From Candidatus Omnitrophota bacterium (GTDB taxonomy: Bacteria; Omnitrophota; JAUWXU01): 12,814 nt of DNA. The stretch covers positions 1 through 12,814 of the forward strand of contig JAUWXU010000005.1 of assembly GCA_030616145.1 (NCBI GenBank). Direction: 5' to 3'. Position 1 is the first letter of the stretch, and each line of letters starts with the position of its first letter. A model generated the notes under the pieces. That model was not told the DNA's origin. It made no database searches and saw only the letters and a list, made by a program, of their open reading frames with translations. This document shows, piece by piece, positions 8,284 to 12,814 of this stretch. The position numbers and the translations under genes are program-made.

Positions 8284-9128
8284 CCCCGTATTGCTCCGGC
8301 GGTGAGCCCGGAAATTATATGCCGCTGCATAAACAGATATATCAAAATTATTGGAAGTACGGTAATGGTTATACCGGCCATCAACAGCGGATACTGTGTA
8401 ATATGCGCTCCCTGAAAAACCATCAACCCTCTCTGCAGGGGCATTAAAGACTTACTGGAAAAGATTAACATCGCCAGGATATACTCATTCCAGACATTTA
8501 ATGCATTAAAGATTATCACCACTGCCAAGGCTGGCCGGGCCATTGGCAGGGCCACATGCCAATAGATGCCGAACTTACTGCACCCGTCAATCCTGCCGGC
8601 ATCTTCCAAATCCTTGGGTAGCTTATCAAAAAAGGTCTTTAACAGAAAAATACTTAACGATAAACCTACATTAATCATCGCCAGGATATAACCGATACGT
8701 GTATTGACCAGATGCAGTTTAACCAGAAGAACATATAAAGGAACAAAACTACCCGGAAGAGGAATCATCATCGCTACTAAAAACATTAAAAAGAAAAAGT
8801 TTTTACCGGGAAATTCCAGCCGGGAAAAGGCATAAGCCGCCAGTGAAGAAATAAAGACAATCCCAGCTACTACTGTAACCGTATAAAATACGCTGTTGAA
8901 AAAATAGATCCCGAAACCGCCCTCTACCCAGGCAGTATAGAAATTTTCCCAGTGCGGCTGGGCAGGAAAAAGCCGCATATCAGAAAAGACGGTCTGCTGT
9001 GTCTTGAGGGCTGAACCAATCATCCAGAGTAAAGGAAAGATACAGCTGACCGAAACCAGAATTAAAAAAAGATGTATTCCGCTCTGTCCCAAAAAATTTT
9101 TGATTTTACGTTTTACTGAATCGCGCAT
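8280..9128 (-). CDS. Sugar ABC transporter permease, MalG/UgpE type
   Basis: This is a 282-residue inner-membrane protein with about six membrane segments, the first at about 18-40. Residues 175-195 hold the EAA loop (EDAGRIDGCSKFGIYWHVAL), the cytoplasmic contact for the ATPase in carbohydrate-uptake family 1 importers. The C-terminus (MQRHIISGLTAGAIRG) is typical of MalG-like permeases. It pairs with the MalF-type permease upstream (49-base gap, GTGAGGT ribosome site), and its stop overlaps the start of the next gene. It probably carries oligosaccharides released by the extracytoplasmic hydrolases. No ATPase gene is present in this window. Confidence 0.95.
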   Translation of the reverse strand: MRDSVKRKIKNFLGQSGIHLFLILVSVSCIFPLLWMIGSALKTQQTVFSDMRLFPAQPHWENFYTAWVEGGFGIYFFNSVFYTVTVVAGIVFISSLAAYAFSRLEFPGKNFFFLMFLVAMMIPLPGSFVPLYVLLVKLHLVNTRIGYILAMINVGLSLSIFLLKTFFDKLPKDLEDAGRIDGCSKFGIYWHVALPMARPALAVVIIFNALNVWNEYILAMLIFSSKSLMPLQRGLMVFQGAHITQYPLLMAGITITVLPIILIYLFMQRHIISGLTAGAIRG

Positions 9129-9177
9129 TTTTAAACCTCACTTCGTCGCGGGCAATACAGATCACGCAATATGTTCT

Positions 9178-10086
9178 TTAATCAGTCTTCGCATATTTAC
9201 CTATTCTCATCTGAAGCATTGATACCACCAACAGGACTAAACCAAAAACTATGCCCTGGGCGCAGGCATATCCAAACCGAGAAGAGGCAATCATCGAGGC
9301 CAAAATCCTGGTCACCGGAACTTCAGTATGATAACCCGGCCCGCCTCCGGTCATCGAAATAACTAACACAAATGCCTGCATCGTACCCAGAACAGTCAGA
9401 ATAGAAACAAGAGCAAACACCGGAACCATCAACGGAGCAGTAATCCGCTTGAATATCTCCCAAGCGTTGGCTCCGTCCACCCGCGCTGCCTCATACAACT
9501 GCCGGGGAATAGTCTGCAGCCCTGCCAAAAGTATTATAAATCCCCATCCAAAGCCCTTCCAGGAATGGGTAATCGCTACTGCTGTCAAGGCGATCTTGGG
9601 GTCGGCCAACCAGGTCCGGGTCAAACCGGAAAGACCTATCTGGCTAAGCCAGTAATTCAAAAGTCCGTAATCTCCATTGTAAATCCACTTCCATACAAGC
9701 CCGACCACCACTTCAGACAAAACCGGCGGAATAAAGAATATTACCCGGTAAAAATTACCTGACTTGATTGCCCGGTCACAGGCCATCGCCAGAGCAAGAG
9801 CAAGCAGGTTTTGCAGGGTAAGGGCTATCAGGGTAATGTAGCCGGCATTCCCCATCGACTGCCACCAATAAGCCGTATTCCGGAAGATGACATTTTTGAA
9901 ATTGGCAAATCCGACAAAAACTGTCGTGGGCATAATTCCATCCCACTGGCAAAGACTCAGCTGAAATGTCTTAGCAAACGGGTAAATATAAAATACAGAG
10001 AATATAAGTACTGCTGGCAGAATGAATAAATAATTCTGTAATATACCCGGCTTAAATTTCACTTGACTTCGATCTGTCGGCTTCAT
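9178..10086 (-). CDS. Sugar ABC transporter permease, MalF/UgpA type
   Basis: This 302-residue inner-membrane protein opens with a first helix ILQNYLFILPAVLIFSVFYI (15-34) and the common LSLCQWDG periplasmic stretch, followed by five further hydrophobic segments. The EAA motif is at about 198-218 (YEAARVDGANAWEIFKRITA). The segment VLVISMTGGGP just before the last helices is characteristic of the family. Its ATG directly follows the TAA of the binding-protein gene with no gap, and the ribosome site (AGAAGG) lies within that gene, so the two are translationally coupled. It forms the heterodimeric channel with the next gene. The family assignment is firm; the transported sugar is inferred only from context. 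Confidence 0.95.
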   Translation of the reverse strand: MKPTDRSQVKFKPGILQNYLFILPAVLIFSVFYIYPFAKTFQLSLCQWDGIMPTTVFVGFANFKNVIFRNTAYWWQSMGNAGYITLIALTLQNLLALALAMACDRAIKSGNFYRVIFFIPPVLSEVVVGLVWKWIYNGDYGLLNYWLSQIGLSGLTRTWLADPKIALTAVAITHSWKGFGWGFIILLAGLQTIPRQLYEAARVDGANAWEIFKRITAPLMVPVFALVSILTVLGTMQAFVLVISMTGGGPGYHTEVPVTRILASMIASSRFGYACAQGIVFGLVLLVVSMLQMRIGKYAKTD

Positions 10087-11394
10087 TTACCTTCTCTCTC
10101 TGTCCTTAACCCTCTGCACCCTTTCAGCAATTTCTCTTGGCGAACTTTCGCCGATAATAATAGACTGAATCCCCTTGTCAAAGGCCTCTATAACTAAAGG
10201 ATGCTCGCCCGCTGGGAGCAAACTGGGATGGACTGTTTTATCCATATCATCAGCAAATTGCCGAAGGGACGGAGCAATAGCGCTTAAACTATCCTTATTA
10301 GAGGGCAGATTATTAGTAGTTTGTGCTAAATACACCTGCTGTTGCTTTGCGGTTATCCACTTTAAGAATTCAATTGCCTTTTCCTTATTATTGCTCCGCT
10401 GATTGACCATAAAGGACGCGCCCGCCCCACCCCAGATTACCACCGGGTGCTCATCCGACAGGCGGGGAAACATCATAGTCGCATAATTGAGATTGGGATT
10501 CATTCCCCTATAGACATTGACACACCAGGAACCGTTAAAGGCAAAGGCCGCCCGGTTATTGGCAAAGGCCTGCTCAGCGTCCTTATTAACCATGGTTATC
10601 ATTCCCTTAGCCAGCATTCCAGTATCAGCCATTTCCTTAAATAAACTAAGTACGGTTATCCAGTCAGGGTCGGTGTAAGGCACCTCTCCTTTTATGGTGG
10701 CGATTATCTTATCTTTTCCCATCAGGTTCCAGGCCAGATTGGAAGCAAAGCAATCAATCATCCAGATTTCTCCCCAACCGCTCACTAGCCCCGGGATACC
10801 GGCTGCGGTTAAGGCCCTGCCGGCTTCAATGAATTCCTGCCAGCTAACCGGAGGCAAATCCGGATCAAGTCCGGCCTTTTTAAATAAATCCTTATTGTAT
10901 AATAACTGGATATTCATCGTATCCAGCGGCACACCATAAATACCCGCCTTTACCCCATATTGGTTAGCTGTTGAAAACTCATTCACTGCCAGGGCGTTGC
11001 TAAATAATTCGTTGCGCCAGGCATTATTATCAGCATTCATCTGACTGGTCAAACATGTTATATGACCGGCAATTATGAATGAGGCAAAAATTCTTCTCTC
11101 GCCCAAAATGCTAAAAATATCCGGTAAAGTCCCTGCCTGGGCAGCTGCGATTACCTTTTGAGAATAGGCATCCGAAGGCGCATATAACTCAAACTTTACC
11201 TTTACCCCGGTCTGATTTTTATATCTTTCAGTCAACTCTTCGAATGCAGGGTCCCGGTCAGTCATCCAATGCCATACAAGTACTTCAGGCTTTTGTCTAT
11301 CTCGCTCAGCACAGCCGGACAGACAGGCAGCAATCAACAAAAAGCTTACCAGAGTCAACAACCTTTTGTCTAACAAGTGCTTAAATATTCCCAT
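10087..11394 (-). CDS. Extracellular solute-binding lipoprotein of sugar ABC transporter (family 1)
   Basis: This 435-residue protein has the length of UgpB/MalE-type carbohydrate binding proteins. The signal ends in a good lipobox LSGC with Cys28 as the anchor. The mature protein begins VLVWHWMTDRDPAFEELTERY, a typical family 1 start in which a strand is followed by the helix that packs against the sugar site. AAAQAGTLPDIF and a later AFANNRAAFAFNGSW (about 280-294) are also typical of the family. The C-terminal part is helical and rich in charge. It is the first gene of the operon, with an AAGGAGAGG ribosome site and a leader of roughly 165 bases from the predicted promoter. It should capture the oligosaccharide delivered to the two permeases; the ligand is not identifiable by eye. 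Confidence 0.94.
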   Translation of the reverse strand: MGIFKHLLDKRLLTLVSFLLIAACLSGCAERDRQKPEVLVWHWMTDRDPAFEELTERYKNQTGVKVKFELYAPSDAYSQKVIAAAQAGTLPDIFSILGERRIFASFIIAGHITCLTSQMNADNNAWRNELFSNALAVNEFSTANQYGVKAGIYGVPLDTMNIQLLYNKDLFKKAGLDPDLPPVSWQEFIEAGRALTAAGIPGLVSGWGEIWMIDCFASNLAWNLMGKDKIIATIKGEVPYTDPDWITVLSLFKEMADTGMLAKGMITMVNKDAEQAFANNRAAFAFNGSWCVNVYRGMNPNLNYATMMFPRLSDEHPVVIWGGAGASFMVNQRSNNKEKAIEFLKWITAKQQQVYLAQTTNNLPSNKDSLSAIAPSLRQFADDMDKTVHPSLLPAGEHPLVIEAFDKGIQSIIIGESSPREIAERVQRVKDRERR

Positions 11395-11665
11395 TGCCTC
11401 TCCTTAACTTAAGACCACGCCTTATGTTACAAAAACCCGAATTTGAATCCTTCATTTCACTAAGTAAGACATTCTGGAAATAAAGGCTGAAGATTCGGCT
11501 ACACCCACTTACACATCTCTTTGCACTCCATAACCCCAGCGTTGGTCTACTTTTTAAAACTGTGTTATAAGATACCATAAAATCAGCCTTATTGTCAAGG
11601 TCGGTTTGGGGGTCTCTGAAAATTTCCAAAATCTCATCACAAACCTTAATGACATTCCTGCAACC
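11395..11665. other. Divergent intergenic region and long operon leader
   Basis: Nothing here looks like a real gene. A minus-strand frame at 11381-11629 overlaps the binding-protein start and promoter and has no family features. The part from about 11560 to 11395 would be an mRNA leader of about 165 bases for the sugar operon; I do not recognise a known riboswitch in it. Bases 11599-11665 separate the two divergent -35 boxes and include an AT-rich near-palindrome TGAAAATTTCCA (11617-11628) that could be an operator. Confidence 0.5.
11569..11598 (-). promoter_or_regulatory. Predicted sigma70-type promoter of the glycan operon
   Basis: On the minus strand a perfect TTGACA (11593-11598) is followed 18 bases later by TATCTT (11569-11574), then an AT-rich start region. 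It faces the solute-binding protein gene and is the only good promoter-like sequence I found for the nine-gene train. The spacing is one base longer than ideal. Confidence 0.65.
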
Positions 11666-11694
11666 TTGCCTTTTTAGCCTCCTTGTGGTATACT
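11666..11694 (+). promoter_or_regulatory. Predicted sigma70-type promoter of the riboswitch transcript
   Basis: TTGCCT (11666-11671) and TATACT (11689-11694) are separated by 17 bases. Transcription would start near 11701, about 15 bases before the conserved part of the riboswitch, which is the expected layout. Confidence 0.65.
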
Positions 11695-11714
11695 TTAATT
11701 GAAAAAATAAATAT

Positions 11715-11803
11715 AAAGGCTAACTGCTTCGAAAGAGTAGGACGCAAAGCTACGGACCTAATCCCTTGACAGCCGGGGTAAGGTAGCCGGGCTGCCGTAA
11801 CCA
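11715..11803 (+). ncRNA. c-di-GMP-I (GEMM-I) riboswitch aptamer
   Basis: The sequence matches the GEMM-I architecture known from the Vibrio Vc2 RNA. In order there is GGCTAAC, a first hairpin CTGC(T)TC-GAAA-GAGTAG with the GAAA tetraloop, the hallmark GACGCAAAGC (11741-11750), then a second hairpin closed by TACGG (11751-11755) with CCGTA (11795-11799). The second hairpin carries CCTAA and TAAGG on opposite sides, as expected for the tetraloop receptor. The guanine of the J1/2 ligand contact appears kept (GGC), which favours c-di-GMP over the G-to-A variant class that senses cyclic AMP-GMP; this depends on a by-eye alignment. A terminator and a secreted-protein gene follow directly. Confidence 0.92.
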
Positions 11804-11826
11804 GAAAATGGTTCCGTTAACTTAAG

Positions 11827-11852
11827 ACCCATTCTTTCGAGTGGGTTTTTTT
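11827..11852 (+). terminator. Intrinsic terminator of the riboswitch expression platform
   Basis: ACCCATTC and GAGTGGGT form an eight-pair stem (one G-T pair) with a TTTC loop, followed by a run of Ts to 11852. It lies 24 bases after the aptamer and before the ribosome site, so it fits transcription-termination control. CTTA and CCC on its left side (11821-11830) could pair instead with GGGGTAAG at 11775-11782 of the aptamer, a possible antiterminator that I could not fold. Confidence 0.85.
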
Positions 11853-11877
11853 ATTAAAGAAACCCGTGAGGTGAAAA

Positions 11878-12159
11878 ATGAAAACGTTAACAACTATTTT
11901 TTTAGTAAGTTTGTTATTCATCTCGATGCTGAGCTGCGTTTTAACAGCAGAAGCAAAAAGCAAAACTTTTAATGTTTCCTGTGTTGTCCCGGCAAAGCTG
12001 GAATTGTCCAGCTCGCTGTCCGATTCTATCATTTCCAGCCCGGCCGCTGAACAAGGCGAAGAAAGAATAATAAAACAAACTCCTTCAACAATACAAACTC
12101 AGGAAACAAGAATCCGCGGAAACCAAAAAGCGATTATCTATACTATAGTTGAGCGTTAA
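11878..12159 (+). CDS. Small secreted protein of unknown function under c-di-GMP riboswitch
   Basis: This is a 93-residue protein with a clear export signal (MKTLTTIFLVSLLFISMLSC), probably cut after TAEA near residue 26; a lipoprotein cut before Cys20 is a weaker alternative. The mature part begins KTFNVSCVVPAKLELSSS, a strand-like pattern seen at the start of several pilin-like or spore-coat-U-like secreted beta-sandwich proteins, but at about 67 residues it is too short for a whole such domain. A polar middle (AAEQGEERIIKQTPSTIQTQE) and a strand-like end (NQKAIIYTIVER) follow. A GAGGTGA ribosome site precedes the ATG. It ends nine bases from the stop of a convergent gene, so its transcript is probably monocistronic. 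I do not recognise the family; a surface or pilus-like component is a guess from the riboswitch and neighbour. Confidence 0.8.
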   Translation: MKTLTTIFLVSLLFISMLSCVLTAEAKSKTFNVSCVVPAKLELSSSLSDSIISSPAAEQGEERIIKQTPSTIQTQETRIRGNQKAIIYTIVER

Positions 12160-12168
12160 TCCACCGAT

Positions 12169-12814
12169 TTATTTTACCCTCTTTAAAGGAATGCTATGGA
12201 TGTAAGTGACTCCTTCAAAGAGGGTAATTTTTTTAGTTATCGGTACAACAGGCAAATAATCCAACGGGACCGAATCTATCTCAAGCCTGATAGTGTGGTC
12301 TCCAACCGCTACTTTACGAAAATAGTATTGGCCTTTCCTGTCAGTAATCGCTACACTACTGTCTTCCAATGAGAGTTTGACGCCGGCAATGCCGATATCA
12401 GAAATGCCAAATTCTCCATCTTTATCTACATCCTCAAACACTATTCCAAAGATTTCCGAACGGCTAATTAATCCAAAATCTACTCTAACAACTTTTCCCT
12501 GCCTTATCTTTACTTCTCGTAACTGAGGGCCGTTGAGTACAAATCCTTGCGGCAAAGAAGAAAGGTCTATTCTTACAATTGCTTTTCTGCCTCTCACCCC
12601 CGAAAGGTCATACCAGCCATCCCGGTCGGTGATTATCTCCTCTTCCCCTATGAATAATTTTATATTTTCCAGGCCGGGTTCGCTTTCCTGTTTTATCCCG
12701 TCGTCATTCAAGTCATTATACACCATGCCTTCGATAGAGCCTACCGGGTTCCAGCTAATACCCGTATCCCAACAGATACGTCCGCCAAATCTAACCTCTA
12801 CCTCTGTCCGGGCC
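12169..12814 (-). CDS. C-terminal part of a large surface/outer-membrane protein with two SdrD-B-like modules (5' end off window)
   Basis: The frame stays open from the TAA at 12169-12171 to the right edge (about 214 codons), so the internal Met at 12726 is not the true start. The first visible residues (TEVEVRFGGRICWDTGISWNP) have an alternating strand pattern like the end of a beta-barrel or beta-rich domain. Then come two modules of about 90 residues: GSIEGMVYNDLNDDGIKQ with EPGLENIKLFI, ITDRDGWYDL and LPQGFVLNG; and SEIFGIVFEDVDKDGEFG with GIAGVKLSLEDS, ITDRKGQYYF and LDYLPV. Both have the calcium-loop D.N.DG plus GxYxF pattern of SdrD-B or Cna-B-like surface modules. A C-terminal LPxTG anchor is absent. 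Fimbrial ushers of some deep-branching bacteria end similarly, which would fit c-di-GMP control next door, but this is speculative. Confidence 0.8.
   Translation of the reverse strand, partial: ARTEVEVRFGGRICWDTGISWNPVGSIEGMVYNDLNDDGIKQESEPGLENIKLFIGEEEIITDRDGWYDLSGVRGRKAIVRIDLSSLPQGFVLNGPQLREVKIRQGKVVRVDFGLISRSEIFGIVFEDVDKDGEFGISDIGIAGVKLSLEDSSVAITDRKGQYYFRKVAVGDHTIRLEIDSVPLDYLPVVPITKKITLFEGVTYIHSIPLKRVK

Noticed and set aside
11381..11629. Minus-strand 82-codon frame upstream of the binding-protein gene
   Set aside because: It overlaps the predicted promoter and the start of a well-supported gene, lacks a ribosome site and has no protein-like pattern.
11404..11829. Exact 13-base direct repeat TTAACTTAAGACC at 11404-11416 and 11817-11829
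   Set aside because: It is striking because one copy lies near the binding-protein ribosome site and the other at the riboswitch terminator. However, a few 13-base matches are expected by chance in a window this size, and there is no supporting structure.
11817..12032. Minus-strand 71-codon frame across the riboswitch terminator and small gene
   Set aside because: It is antisense to the riboswitch terminator and the signal-peptide gene, and has no ribosome site.
1..12814. CRISPR arrays, tRNA/rRNA genes, insertion sequences or attachment sites
   Set aside because: I found no regularly spaced repeats, cloverleaf-like segments, transposase-like frames or terminal inverted repeats.

Overview
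The window is mid-GC bacterial DNA with tightly packed genes. It encodes lipoproteins, Sec signal peptides, a binding-protein-dependent sugar importer and a c-di-GMP riboswitch. I cannot name the organism from sequence alone. The mix of orphan TIM-barrel hydrolases, TPR fusions and large surface proteins suggests an uncultured, possibly Gram-negative lineage such as an Omnitrophota-like candidate phylum, but this is a low-confidence guess.

About 90% of the window (1 to 11394) is one minus-strand gene train that reads as a glycan capture and phosphorolysis operon. From the promoter at about 11598 leftward the order is: solute-binding lipoprotein, MalF-type permease, MalG-type permease, a secreted TPR/GH-A clan hydrolase fusion (769 aa), two tandem paralogous carbohydrate-binding-like secreted proteins (one soluble, one lipoprotein), a membrane-anchored GH-A clan hydrolase paralogous to the fusion's C-terminus, a GH94 glycoside phosphorylase, and a ROK repressor cut by the left edge. 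Gaps are short, two junctions overlap or abut, and I see no strong internal terminator.

The inferred logic is as follows. Extracytoplasmic TIM-barrel enzymes and beta-sandwich proteins bind and trim a beta-linked glycan. The ABC importer takes up oligosaccharides, using an ATPase not encoded here. Cytoplasmic GH94 splits them with phosphate to give sugar 1-phosphate. The ROK protein senses a sugar and controls the operon. The glycan itself cannot be read from the sequence.

The right end differs. A divergent intergenic region (11395 to 11877) carries a minus-strand sigma70-like promoter for the operon and a plus-strand promoter driving a c-di-GMP-I (GEMM-I) riboswitch, followed by an intrinsic terminator and a 93-codon secreted-protein gene. 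Converging on this gene is the 3' end of a large surface or outer-membrane protein that ends in two SdrD-B-like modules. This part looks like c-di-GMP-controlled surface or adhesion biology, separate from the glycan operon.
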